The translations under genes were made by a program, and so were the position numbers. The notes below the pieces were generated by a model. That model saw nothing but the letters and a program-made list of their open reading frames with translations. It was not told where the DNA came from and made no database searches. A DNA stretch of 22,383 bases from JASHVB01 sp049522565 (lineage in GTDB: Bacteria; Pseudomonadota; Alphaproteobacteria; Acetobacterales; Acetobacteraceae), in contig JBEKNT010000058.1 in assembly GCA_049522565.1 (NCBI GenBank), positions 1-22,383 on the forward strand. Reading direction: 5' to 3'. Positions 15,744-22,383 of the stretch are shown here, in pieces (the first letter of the stretch is position 1; the number at the start of each line of letters is the position of its first letter).

Positions 15744-17110
15744 ACGACGAAGACGTCGTAGCCGTCACGATCGATCGCATCGGCGCCGAGGGCGACGGCA
15801 TCGGCGCGGCGCCGGACGGTGCGACATTCTACATTCCGGATACGCTGCCTGGCGAGTTGGTGCGGGCGGAAAAGCTGCGGCGGCAAGGCGACGGCTGGCT
15901 CGCATCGTGCGAGAGCATCCTGCGCAAGAGCGAGGCGCGGGTGGCGCCGCCCTGCAAGCATTTCGGTCCGTGCGGCGGCTGCGTGTTGCAGCACTGGCGC
16001 GACACGGAGTACCGCGCGTGGAAGACCGGCCTGCTGGAGGTTGCGTTGCGCCGCGCCGGCTTCGCCGACCCGCGCATCGAACCGATCCAGGTGACGCCCC
16101 CGCAGAGCCGTCGCCGCATGGACTTCGCCGCGCGACGCACCCCGCAAGGCGTGGTCGTGGGGCTGCACGCAAGGAATTCTTCTCCCGCTACGCTGGATCG
16201 AGCCGCGAAGCGGGTTGACCCGCAAAGCAGATCAACCGGTGGGGCGAGGGTGCCGCATCCCCACGCTACCATCTGCGACCTGACCGAATGCCACGTGCTC
16301 CACCCGGCACTGTTCGCGCTGGTTGCCGCGCTACGCCCGTTGTTGACCCGCCTGCAATCGCTTCGCCGCGACGCTTCCATCATCGCCAACCTGCTCGATC
16401 ACGGCATCGATCTTCTGCTGCGGACCGACGCACCGCTGGATCGGGCCGACCGCGAGCGGCTGATCGATTTCGCCCGCGCGCATCGCCTGGTGCGATTGGC
16501 CTGGGCGCCGATGCGGGGCGAACCGGAACCCGTGGTCGTCCTTCGGCCCCCGTCCATCACCCTGTCCGGCGTGCCAGTCGAGCCACCGCCCGGCGCGTTC
16601 CTGCAAGCATCGCGTGAAGGCGAAACCGCGATCGTGCAAGCGGTCCTGGTGGGATTGCCGCAGCCCTTGCCGGCGCGGGCCCGCGTCGCCGAACTGTATG
16701 CCGGCAGCGGCAGCATCAGCTTCGCCCTGGCCCAGCGTGCCAGGGTCGCCACGTGGGAGGGCGATGCCGCGGCGGCGGCCGCGTTGCGACAGGCCGCCAA
16801 TCGCGCCGGCCTGGCCGGCCGCATCGAGGTCGCGCAGCGTGACCTGGCGCGGCAGCCCATCCCGGCCGCCGAACTCGCCGGTTTCGCCGCGCTGGTGCTG
16901 GACCCGCCGTTCGCCGGTGCCGCCCGGCAGATGGTGCAGATCGCTGCGGGGAAACCCGTGCGGGTCATCTACGTCAGTTGCAATCCGGCCGTGCTGGCAC
17001 GCGACGCGAGGATGTTGCACGACGCCGGCTACAAGCTGCTGACGGCTACGCCGATGGACCAGTTCCTCTGGTCCGCGCGGCTGGAGAGCGTCTGCGTGTT
17101 CCAAATCTGA
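15740..17110 (+). CDS. TrmA/RlmD-family 23S rRNA (uracil-C5)-methyltransferase with an in-frame repeat insertion
   Basis: A 456-residue Fe-S- and SAM-dependent RNA m5U methyltransferase. It has an N-terminal TRAM-like domain. The [4Fe-4S] ligands are probably C72, C78 and C81 (CKHFGPCGGC) plus C179 or C184 (CDLTECHVL). The SAM motif is LYAGSGSISFAL, with a DPPFAGA loop and nucleophile C414 in VSCNPAVLARDARML. The GTG start overlaps the gcdH stop. Between residues 143 and 175 there is a low-similarity stretch (ARNSSPATLDRAAKRV...) that splits the expected GLH...DLTECHVL segment. It is encoded by a palindromic repeat (about 16166-16261) and keeps the frame. RlmD is the closest named relative; the exact rRNA target is uncertain. 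Confidence 0.88.
   Translation: MNDEDVVAVTIDRIGAEGDGIGAAPDGATFYIPDTLPGELVRAEKLRRQGDGWLASCESILRKSEARVAPPCKHFGPCGGCVLQHWRDTEYRAWKTGLLEVALRRAGFADPRIEPIQVTPPQSRRRMDFAARRTPQGVVVGLHARNSSPATLDRAAKRVDPQSRSTGGARVPHPHATICDLTECHVLHPALFALVAALRPLLTRLQSLRRDASIIANLLDHGIDLLLRTDAPLDRADRERLIDFARAHRLVRLAWAPMRGEPEPVVVLRPPSITLSGVPVEPPPGAFLQASREGETAIVQAVLVGLPQPLPARARVAELYAGSGSISFALAQRARVATWEGDAAAAAALRQAANRAGLAGRIEVAQRDLARQPIPAAELAGFAALVLDPPFAGAARQMVQIAAGKPVRVIYVSCNPAVLARDARMLHDAGYKLLTATPMDQFLWSARLESVCVFQI
16166..16261 (+). repeat. Palindromic repeat inserted in frame in the rRNA methyltransferase gene
   Basis: A 96-base unit (32 codons) bounded by CACGCA at 16166 and CACGCT at 16262, which may be a short target duplication. 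It contains the core CCGCGAAGCGG (16203-16213) in GAGCCGCGAAGCGG, identical over 14 bases to the intergenic repeat at 22121-22134. It also contains the arms CCCGCT and AGCGGG and a GGGGCGAGGG end. The encoded peptide does not look like conserved methyltransferase sequence. Exact borders are approximate. Confidence 0.65.
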
Positions 17111-17254
17111 CGTTTGCCGATGCCGGCGAAGGGCATTCCCTGCCGACGGAAATGCGACATCACGGTTCGGCCAAAGATCTTGCGGCCTGCGCAGTCATCC
17201 GTAAACATCGGGCCCAGACGTCTGTTTCGTTGTCTCGGCAATCGCGGGTGCACC

Positions 17255-17815
17255 ATGTCGAACGGCACGCTGTCCGCCTTGAGCGCAATCGCCGCCTCCT
17301 TCAGTGCAATTGCCGCCTCGGCTGCTGTCGTGGTGACGCTCCTGGCGGGGCTCCGCAACAAGCGGACCGACGTCCTGATCGAGTGCCACCGGCGATTCGA
17401 TTCGCTCATGGTGGACAAGGTCGGCATCCTGCAACAACTGGCTTCCCCGCCAACGCAGGCCGAACTGTTCAGAATCTCCGCCTGGGCACAGCGGTTTTGG
17501 AGTCTGCAATTCGACCAGTATGAATGGTGGCAGCACGGGCATGTCGATCGCGAGACGTATTGCTATTGGATGTTGTCGCGACACCGCGAATTCGAGTTGG
17601 CAAAAGGCGGAAGTACTTTCGAGGCACTTGCGTGCGTCTCCGGTTGGCAGGAGGTGCAGGCGCGGTGGCCGACTCCGGACCCGGAAAACCCGCTCAGCCG
17701 AAGAACGGACTTCGTAACCTTCATCACGAAGATCCAAAACGAGACGCCCGAGGGCGTGCAGGCGTTGGTCTGGAAATACAACCCGACCGGGCTACGTTAT
17801 CTCGGCATGCGCTAG
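17255..17815 (+). CDS. Hypothetical membrane-anchored protein
   Basis: A 186-residue protein I do not recognise. Residues about 5-32 form one strongly hydrophobic, Ala/Ser-rich segment (LSAIAASFSAIAASAAVVVTLL), likely a signal anchor, followed by RNKR as a positive-inside flank. The rest is soluble and aromatic-rich: LIECHRRFDSL, FWSLQFDQYEWWQHG, YCYWMLSRHREF and a C-terminal KYNPTGLRYLG. The helix-with-single-TM plan recalls small bacterial DUF4760-type proteins, but that is only a resemblance. The ATG at 17255 was chosen because it begins the TM segment; an in-frame ATG at 17114 would add 47 basic residues with no clear ribosome site. It follows the methyltransferase by 144 bases. Base use is slightly less GC-rich than its neighbours. 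Confidence 0.6.
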   Translation: MSNGTLSALSAIAASFSAIAASAAVVVTLLAGLRNKRTDVLIECHRRFDSLMVDKVGILQQLASPPTQAELFRISAWAQRFWSLQFDQYEWWQHGHVDRETYCYWMLSRHREFELAKGGSTFEALACVSGWQEVQARWPTPDPENPLSRRTDFVTFITKIQNETPEGVQALVWKYNPTGLRYLGMR

Positions 17816-17850
17816 AGCATTTCACCCCGCCTGGAATCGTCGGGCCCGAC

Positions 17851-18053
17851 TGTCATTGCGAAGAGCGAAACAACGGACCAATCTCCGGCCTGGCGAACTG
17901 CCGGCGCCTCGCCGTGCAGAGGATCCCTTCCCCGGGTCAAGCCCAGGGACCGCTTCGCTCCTGGCAAGAAACAAACTCCCCCTCCCGGTAAGCGCCGCAG
18001 TTTCATCCAGGGCGGGTCGGCCGCCGCCGGCCGGTGGTCAACTCGCAATGACA
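17851..18053. repeat. 203-bp element with 11-bp terminal inverted repeats (MITE-like)
   Basis: TGTCATTGCGA (17851-17861) and TCGCAATGACA (18043-18053) are perfect inverted ends of a 203-base non-coding element. Its right 53 bases recur inverted at 22020-22070 with one 3-base gap and a few mismatches. The interior holds a CTCCCCCTCCC block and a CCGCTTCGCTC motif like those of the other repeat family. No transposase and no clear target duplication are seen. This fills most of the gap of about 390 bases between 17815 and 18203. Confidence 0.7.
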
Positions 18054-18202
18054 GGTTCGGTCGAACGTTCCCACCGAACGGTGCAAATGCTCCAATCCGT
18101 CACCAACGACGCCGTACTGCCGCCGCACCGATCCGCGCGCTTGACCAGACGCCGGCCGTGGTCACTACTCCATGCAGTCATTTGCGCATGGGAGGAAACG
18201 AC

Positions 18203-18493
18203 ATGGCAGTTCGACTCGTTGTCACGATCACCGCGGCACCCGGCAAGGGACCGGAGCTGGCGCAGGCATTCAAGGGACGCTGCGCGGAGGTCATGCAAGA
18301 ACCTGGCTGCGAGCAATTCGAGGTATTCCAAAGCGTGCTGAACCCAGACAAGCTGGCATTGCTCGAGCTTTGGCAGGATGCGGCCGCGCTGGATGTGCAT
18401 GCGAAGGTGAATGCAACCCGCGCACCGATGCCGGAAGGACTGCGCTCCGGCACCAGTGCTCGCGAGGACTACGAGTACAACCGGACCCGCTGA
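18203..18493 (+). CDS. Antibiotic biosynthesis monooxygenase (ABM) family / putative quinol monooxygenase
   Basis: A 96-residue small dimeric alpha/beta-barrel protein of the ABM fold. The pattern is typical: a first strand (VRLVVTITAAPGKGPEL), a helix, PGCEQFEVFQSVLNPDKLALLELWQD, then ALDVHAKVNA with the conserved His, and a short C terminus. Family members such as YgiN oxidise quinols or aromatic intermediates without a cofactor. GGAGG at 18191-18195 lies 7 bases before the ATG, which fixes the start. It stands alone between a repeat element and a gene-poor stretch, so its substrate cannot be inferred. Confidence 0.85.
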   Translation: MAVRLVVTITAAPGKGPELAQAFKGRCAEVMQEPGCEQFEVFQSVLNPDKLALLELWQDAAALDVHAKVNATRAPMPEGLRSGTSAREDYEYNRTR

Positions 18494-18966
18494 CACGCCG
18501 CATCGCCGGGGTCTGCAAAGCATCAGAGGTGCATGACTGGCAACCTTTATCCGCATGTATCCCTGCTGATCTGCGTTCCGGATGGTTGCTTTCTTGAAGC
18601 GGGCAGCGGAGGAAAATGGGTGCAGGGGTTGCCGGAAGCCATCCTGCCAACGCGGGCATGCGGGTTGTTCGAAGCGGACTTCGCCTACCCGCCGCGTCGG
18701 CCCATCGCCGCCTCGACAGGTTCCGAGTGCCACGCTCCCGTCTGATCAATCACGTCCGAAAATGGCCAGACCTTGCTCGGTCGCCTGTCTAATGTCAGTG
18801 CGATTCGGGGATCCAATATGACCAAGGCCGACAGGTTCAGCGTGCGGAACGACAGTACCGTCGAGGCGCCCGACACCGCCTCACAGCGTGCGGCACGCCG
18901 TGGCGACACATCGGAACCGATGATTCGGTCCACTGCCATCGACGTTGCCGCAGCGGGCAACCCGGC
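18494..18966. other. Gene-free stretch before the alkylation-repair genes
   Basis: About 470 bases with no convincing gene. Short open frames at 18533-18745 (+) and 18773-18970 (+) lack family resemblance and ribosome sites. The segment near 18548-18590 contains CTGCTGATCTGCGTT, which recurs inverted at 22347-22361, so part of it is repeat-derived. Confidence 0.5.
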
Positions 18967-20445
18967 ATGACGCCAACCGGCAGCCTCGATCTCGATCACG
19001 CCGCCTGCTACCGGGCGATGGCGGTTCGCGATGCCCGCTTCGACGGGCGGCTGTTCACCGGCGTCAAGACGACGGGAATCTATTGCCGCCCGATCTGTCC
19101 CGCGCGGACGCCGCGGCCGGAAAACGTCGTGTTCTTCCCCACCGCGGCGGCGGCGCACGAGGCCGGCTTTCGGCCCTGCCTGCGGTGCCGTCCGGAAACC
19201 TCCCCCGATCTTGGCGCATGGCGCGGCGCCTCCAACACCGTGTCGCGGGCGCTGGCCCTGGTGGAGATGGGTGCGCTCGACGAGGCATCCGTGGACGCGC
19301 TGGCGAGCCGGGTGGGGGTCGGCGAGCGGCAGCTTCGCCGCCTGTTCCAGCAGCATCTCGGCGCCTCGCCCATCGCGGTCGCGCAGAGCCGGCGGGTATT
19401 GCTCGCCAAGCAGTTGATCCACGAGACGCGGCTGCCGATGACCGAAATCGCCATGGCCGCGGGTTTCGGCAGCCTGCGCCGGTTCAACGACACGTTTCAG
19501 GCGCTGTTCAGGCGGCCGCCCACAGCGCTGCGCCGCTCCACCGGGTCGGATGTGCCGGCCGGTCCGAGCGGCGAGATGAGCCTGCTGCTGCGCTACCGGC
19601 CACCCTACGATTGGCCCGCCATGCTTGGTTTTCTGCGCGCCCGGGCGATCGCCGGGGTGGAGAGCGTGGCAGGCGACACCTACCGGCGGACCATCGGACT
19701 GGATGGGCAGCAAGGCACTGTCTCGGTCCAGCCGGCCGTCGGCCGCGGCGATGGCAACGCGCTGAAGGCGACCGTGCGCTTCCCCAAACTGTCTGCTCTG
19801 CCGCAGATCATCGCCCGGTTGCGCCGGGTGTTCGATCTGGCGGCCGATCCGGACGCGATCGCACTGCAATTGGTCAAGGATCCGACCCTCGCGCCGCTGG
19901 TTGCCGCCCGGCCGGGGCTGCGGGTGCCCGGCGCGTGGGATGGCTTCGAACTTGCGGTGCGCGCGGTGCTGGGTCAGCAGATCACCGTCCCGGGAGCGAT
20001 CCGCCTGGCCGGCGCCCTGGTGGTTCGCTTCGGTGACAGGCTGCGCGAGCCGGATGGCGCCCTGACCCACGTGTTCCCCGATCCGGCGGCGCTGGCCGGT
20101 GCCGATCCGGCAACGCTGGGCATGCCGCGCAGCCGGGGCGTCGCGCTGTTGGCGGTCGCCGCGGCGGTGGTCGCCGACCCGCAGATTTTCTCCGCCGGTC
20201 GCGGCCTGGAGGAGGCGGTCGCGCAACTGCGCGCGCTGCCCGGCATCGGCGAGTGGACCGCCCAATACATCGCCATGCGGCAACTGCGTGAGCCGGACGC
20301 GTTTCCGGCGGCGGATATCGGATTGATGCGGGCGATGGCGGACTCCGAAGGGGTGCGGCCGAGCGCGAGCGCTCTGCTGTCCCGGGCAGAAACCTGGCGG
20401 CCGTGGCGGGCCTATGCCGCCCAACATCTGTGGGCAAGCGCATGA
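18967..20445 (+). CDS. alkA: Ada N-terminal/AraC/AlkA fusion: methylation-responsive regulator and 3-methyladenine DNA glycosylase
   Basis: A 492-residue bifunctional protein. Residues 1-80 are the Ada zinc-binding methyl-phosphotriester acceptor, with C40, C44, C71 and C74 (GIYCRPICPART ... FRPCLRC). Residues about 85-185 are an AraC-type helix-turn-helix (LASRVGVGERQLRRLF; EIAMAAGFGSLRRFNDTF). The rest is AlkA: an AlkA_N domain (LLLRYRPPYDWPAMLGFL), then HhH-GPD with LPGIGEWTAQYIAMR (424-438) and catalytic D450 in FPAADIGLM. It should sense methylated backbone phosphates, activate repair genes and remove alkylated purines. The AdaA-AlkA fusion in mycobacteria is comparable. The Ada methylguanine-transferase half is absent and is supplied by the next gene. 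The ribosome site is weak. Confidence 0.93.
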   Translation: MTPTGSLDLDHAACYRAMAVRDARFDGRLFTGVKTTGIYCRPICPARTPRPENVVFFPTAAAAHEAGFRPCLRCRPETSPDLGAWRGASNTVSRALALVEMGALDEASVDALASRVGVGERQLRRLFQQHLGASPIAVAQSRRVLLAKQLIHETRLPMTEIAMAAGFGSLRRFNDTFQALFRRPPTALRRSTGSDVPAGPSGEMSLLLRYRPPYDWPAMLGFLRARAIAGVESVAGDTYRRTIGLDGQQGTVSVQPAVGRGDGNALKATVRFPKLSALPQIIARLRRVFDLAADPDAIALQLVKDPTLAPLVAARPGLRVPGAWDGFELAVRAVLGQQITVPGAIRLAGALVVRFGDRLREPDGALTHVFPDPAALAGADPATLGMPRSRGVALLAVAAAVVADPQIFSAGRGLEEAVAQLRALPGIGEWTAQYIAMRQLREPDAFPAADIGLMRAMADSEGVRPSASALLSRAETWRPWRAYAAQHLWASA

Positions 20446-20957
20446 GCGACAATCATTTCTTCGCCGAGCAATTCGCCACCCCGACCGGCACGATGCTGCT
20501 GCTGACCGACGCCGGGGAGCATGCCCGCGCGCTGGACTGGGAGGACCATGCCGCGCGCGTGCACCAGTTGCTGCGGTTGCAGTACGGGGCGGTGCGGCTG
20601 GAGCCGAAGGCCGGCGTATCGCGCATTCGCCGGGCGATCGAGGCCTATTTCGCCGGAGTGCTGGCGGCCGTCGCCGATCTGCCGGTGATCACCGCCGGCA
20701 CCGCGTTCCAGCGCGAGGTCTGGGCGGCGTTGCGGGCAATTCCCCTGGGTGAAACCACAACCTATGGCCGCCTGGCGAACCAGCTTGGCCGGCCGCAGGC
20801 GATGCGGGCGGTCGGCATGGCCAACGGCTCCAACCCGGTCAGCATCATCGTCCCGTGCCATCGGGTGATCGGCGCGAACGCCTCGCTGACCGGCTATGGT
20901 GGGGGCCTCGAGCGGAAGCGCTGGCTGCTGCGGCATGAGGGCGCACTGCCGGGGTAA
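20442..20957 (+). CDS. ogt: Methylated-DNA--protein-cysteine methyltransferase (O6-alkylguanine-DNA alkyltransferase)
   Basis: A 171-residue suicide repair protein that moves the methyl group from O6-methylguanine to its own cysteine. C139 lies in the IIVPCHRVIG motif. TAFQREVWAALRAIPLGETTTYGRLA is the DNA-binding helix region with its arginine-finger area (RAVGMANGSNP). The C terminus GYGGGLERKRWLLRHEG is standard. The ATG overlaps the alkA stop by 4 bases (ATGA), so the two are coupled. An in-frame ATG at 20403 lies inside alkA and would add 13 non-family residues. With the upstream fusion it rebuilds the full Ada/AlkA/Ogt adaptive response in one operon. Confidence 0.95.
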   Translation: MSDNHFFAEQFATPTGTMLLLTDAGEHARALDWEDHAARVHQLLRLQYGAVRLEPKAGVSRIRRAIEAYFAGVLAAVADLPVITAGTAFQREVWAALRAIPLGETTTYGRLANQLGRPQAMRAVGMANGSNPVSIIVPCHRVIGANASLTGYGGGLERKRWLLRHEGALPG

Positions 20958-21204
20958 TACCGAGCGCTCCCGTCTCATGGCCGGCGAAGGCCCAAGGGCG
21001 CGCGCGAACTTAAGCAAATTGGCCGCTGGTTGGCCCAATGTGTCATCACCGGGATCGGCGCGGTGACCCACGACTTCGCTGCCGGCAACAAGAAAAGTCG
21101 TGCGATCGAAGGACCTGAATGCATGTGCCGTGTCTGGCCTGGCACAACGTTTTCAATCGGCACGAATCAGGACGGCGGGGCTGGCCGTGGTCCGGCCCCG
21201 TGGG

Positions 21205-21882
21205 TCAGGCGTAGCAGTATGGCGAGCCCCAAGCCTGGGGCGGGCCGGTCGGCGGACCGGTGGCGACGCGCGCGATCGGCGAACGCCGGGATGTCGGCAT
21301 CGGGGCGGGATCGGCCTCGGGCTCAGACGCGGCGGCGGCGTGCGGCGCGGGCGCCGCTCCGCCGTCCGGAGCCGATGCGGCCTCGGCGGCGTCGCGTGCG
21401 AGCAATGCGGAGAGCATGCCGGCGGCCGGCGTTTCGCGCTGCGGCGCGGGCAGGCCGGGCATGACATACGGGTTGCCCCACCACGGCTGACCCATCGCCG
21501 GGCGGCCAAGGCGGCCGGGGTCGAACGCCCGGAGGCTGCCGCCGAACGCCAGAATGGCGCGGGACAGCGCCGGCCAGTCGCGATGGCCGGGCCCGATGCC
21601 GTCGTAGAGGCACATCCAGGCAATGGTGTTGCCGAACGCGCCGCGGATGAGGGCGGCGACATGCTGGGCCGACCCGGGCTCGAGGTCCGGCCGCTCGTGG
21701 CACCAGGCGCGCAGCCGGGCATTTCGCAAGCGCGCGGCAAGCATGCGCCGGAGCATGTACTGGATGAGCATGGCAATCAGCTGAACGAGCCACTCGGGCA
21801 GGCGCGCGGGCGCAGCTTCGCCGGTCCGATCTGCATCGGGGGAACAGGCGCCGGCCGGAGGTGTGAGTGGATCGCGCATCAT
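21205..21882 (-). CDS. Hypothetical protein with Ala/Pro-rich C-terminal tail
   Basis: A 225-residue protein I do not recognise. After a polar N terminus there is an amphipathic or membrane-associating helix (LPEWLVQLIAMLIQYMLRR), then a basic region and a compact, possibly folded segment: HVAALIRGAFGNTIAWMCLYDGIGPGHRDWPALSRAILAFGGSLRAF. The C-terminal 90 or so residues are low complexity (A, P, G, S, E), beginning with WWGNPYVMPGLPAP and ending with PQAWGSPYCYA. Two ATG codons stand at the start (21877-21882) without a clear ribosome site. A TTGACA-type promoter lies upstream. The middle segment has normal codon-position bias and the opposite strand offers no better candidate, so I take it as real, perhaps lineage-specific. 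Confidence 0.6.
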   Translation of the reverse strand: MMRDPLTPPAGACSPDADRTGEAAPARLPEWLVQLIAMLIQYMLRRMLAARLRNARLRAWCHERPDLEPGSAQHVAALIRGAFGNTIAWMCLYDGIGPGHRDWPALSRAILAFGGSLRAFDPGRLGRPAMGQPWWGNPYVMPGLPAPQRETPAAGMLSALLARDAAEAASAPDGGAAPAPHAAAASEPEADPAPMPTSRRSPIARVATGPPTGPPQAWGSPYCYA

Positions 21883-21933
21883 GGTGGGGGGAGAGGGAGC
21901 TGCCTTTCGCTGGCGTGTTGCAATAGCCGACGG

Positions 21934-21963
21934 TGTCTAGCAGAGCGGGAAGCAGTTTGTCAA
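21934..21963 (-). promoter_or_regulatory. Possible sigma-70 promoter for the gene at 21205-21882
   Basis: Read on the minus strand, a perfect TTGACA (21963-21958) is followed after 18 bases by TAGACA (21939-21934), about 50 bases before the ATG. The -35 box sits in the most AT-rich patch of the region (21955-21985). The -10 box is only a partial match. Confidence 0.4.
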
Positions 21964-22019
21964 TATAAATAACTGGTATAGTTAGCAAGACACACGCTCG
22001 TCGTGTCGGTGGCATCACG

Positions 22020-22070
22020 TGTCATTGCGAGTTGACCATCGGCCGGCGGCCGACCCGCCCTGGACGAAAC
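22020..22070 (-). repeat. Second copy of the TGTCATTGCGA repeat end
   Basis: This begins with TGTCATTGCGAGTTGACC and continues through GGCCGGCGG and CCGACCCGCCCTGGA. It matches the reverse complement of 18001-18053 except for a 3-base gap and a few substitutions. The matching inverted end TCGCAATGACA is not found in the rest of the window, so it is a partial copy or its other end lies outside. Confidence 0.75.
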
Positions 22071-22098
22071 AGCGAAGGCGTCGGGCGTAGATAAGGCG

Positions 22099-22154
22099 CT
22101 CCCCCTCCCCTTGAGGGCTTGAGCCGCGAAGCGGATCAAGGTTGGGGGGAGGGG
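22099..22154 (+). repeat. Dispersed palindromic repeat, copy 2
   Basis: CTCCCCCTCCCC...GAGCCGCGAAGCGG...GGTTGGGGGGAGGGG is the inverse of the repeat at 4983-5038, with the same nested arms and core hairpin. It lies 28 bases after the TGTCATTGCGA repeat, so two repeat families are stacked in this gene-free end (21883-22383). No gene is seen beyond it. An inverted match to CTGCTGATCTGCGTT lies at 22347-22361. Confidence 0.75.
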
Positions 22155-22383
22155 TACGTGCCGCACCTCCCCCCGGAACGAGCGGTTCGGCAATCGACCG
22201 CAGAATCAATGACGCGCAGCACCGGGTCGCTGAGTGATCGCAGTTCCGGCCGGGGCGGGCGCTCTGGTCCATGGGATTTTGCCGCGCGCGGCACGCGGCC
22301 GCTGGTGTGGCAGGGTGCGGCGGGCGGCGCAGCAAGCAAGACTTTCAACGCAGATCAGCAGCAGATGCACGCTGATGCACGCG

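Noticed and set aside
17856..18341. Plus-strand open frame of 161 codons over the 203-bp element
   Set aside because: It is repeat-derived: it shares an SSRAGRPP...GQLAMT peptide with a frame over the other repeat copy near 22050, and it overlaps the ABM gene out of frame.
18773..18970. Small plus-strand open frame before alkA
   Set aside because: It has no ribosome site, no hydrophobic or conserved pattern, and overlaps the alkA start.
18685..20427. A 580-codon minus-strand open frame opposite the alkA gene
   Set aside because: It has no recognisable domain, R/G/H-rich composition typical of antisense shadows, and lies fully over a clear repair gene.
20958..21204. Gap between ogt and the minus-strand unknown gene
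   Set aside because: I looked for tRNA, small genes and terminators and found nothing convincing.
22015..22335. Minus-strand open frame of 106 codons at the window end
   Set aside because: Its peptide comes from two repeat families (the NLDPLRGSSPQGEG-type and AAGRWSTRNDT-type segments), so it is a repeat artefact.

Overview
The window looks like a chromosomal segment of a high-GC alphaproteobacterium. The phasin gene with TGC-palindrome operators, the clpS-clpA pair, the glutaryl-CoA dehydrogenase and the palindromic intergenic repeats would fit Rhodospirillales, perhaps Acetobacteraceae. That placement is inference from gene content and composition, since no rRNA or other marker gene is present. 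I saw no tRNA, rRNA, CRISPR array, transposase or phage gene.

Layout. At 1-2233 is the 3' end of a DHA2-type (14-TM) MFS transporter, followed closely by a HisD-family dehydrogenase that looks more like sulfopropanediol dehydrogenase (HpsN) than true histidinol dehydrogenase. A small DUF2630 gene (2405-2650) converges with a D,D-carboxypeptidase carrying a SPOR domain (2695-3957, minus). At 4100-4769 a phasin gene has a clear sigma-70-like promoter flanked by two perfect TGC palindromes, likely PhaR-type operators. At 5229-8032 lie clpS and clpA, the N-degron adaptor and unfoldase of the ClpAP protease. A truncated GxxExxY protein (8067-8408, minus) follows an outer-membrane polysaccharide export lipoprotein (8437-8985, minus). 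That gene is divergent from a Wzc-like chain-length regulator/tyrosine autokinase (9171-11408) and galE (11415-12431), so this is the edge of an exopolysaccharide locus.

From 12580 to 17110 a DEAD-box RNA helicase with a long disordered tail, glutaryl-CoA dehydrogenase (gcdH) and a TrmA/RlmD-family rRNA methyltransferase are joined by 4-base start/stop overlaps and so are probably co-translated. Next come an orphan membrane-anchored protein (17255-17815), a 203-bp element with 11-bp terminal inverted repeats, and a small ABM-fold monooxygenase (18203-18493). An alkylation-repair pair, Ada(N-terminal)-AlkA fusion and Ogt, overlaps by 4 bp (18967-20957). The end holds an unknown alanine/proline-rich protein (21205-21882, minus) and a repeat-rich, gene-free stretch.

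The most unusual signal is a network of short palindromic repeats. Related copies sit between genes (4983-5038, 17851-18053, 22020-22070, 22099-22154). One related element appears to sit in frame inside the rRNA methyltransferase gene (about 16166-16261), adding about 30 residues, much like the Rickettsia palindromic elements. Another hairpin repeat runs across the galE stop codon.
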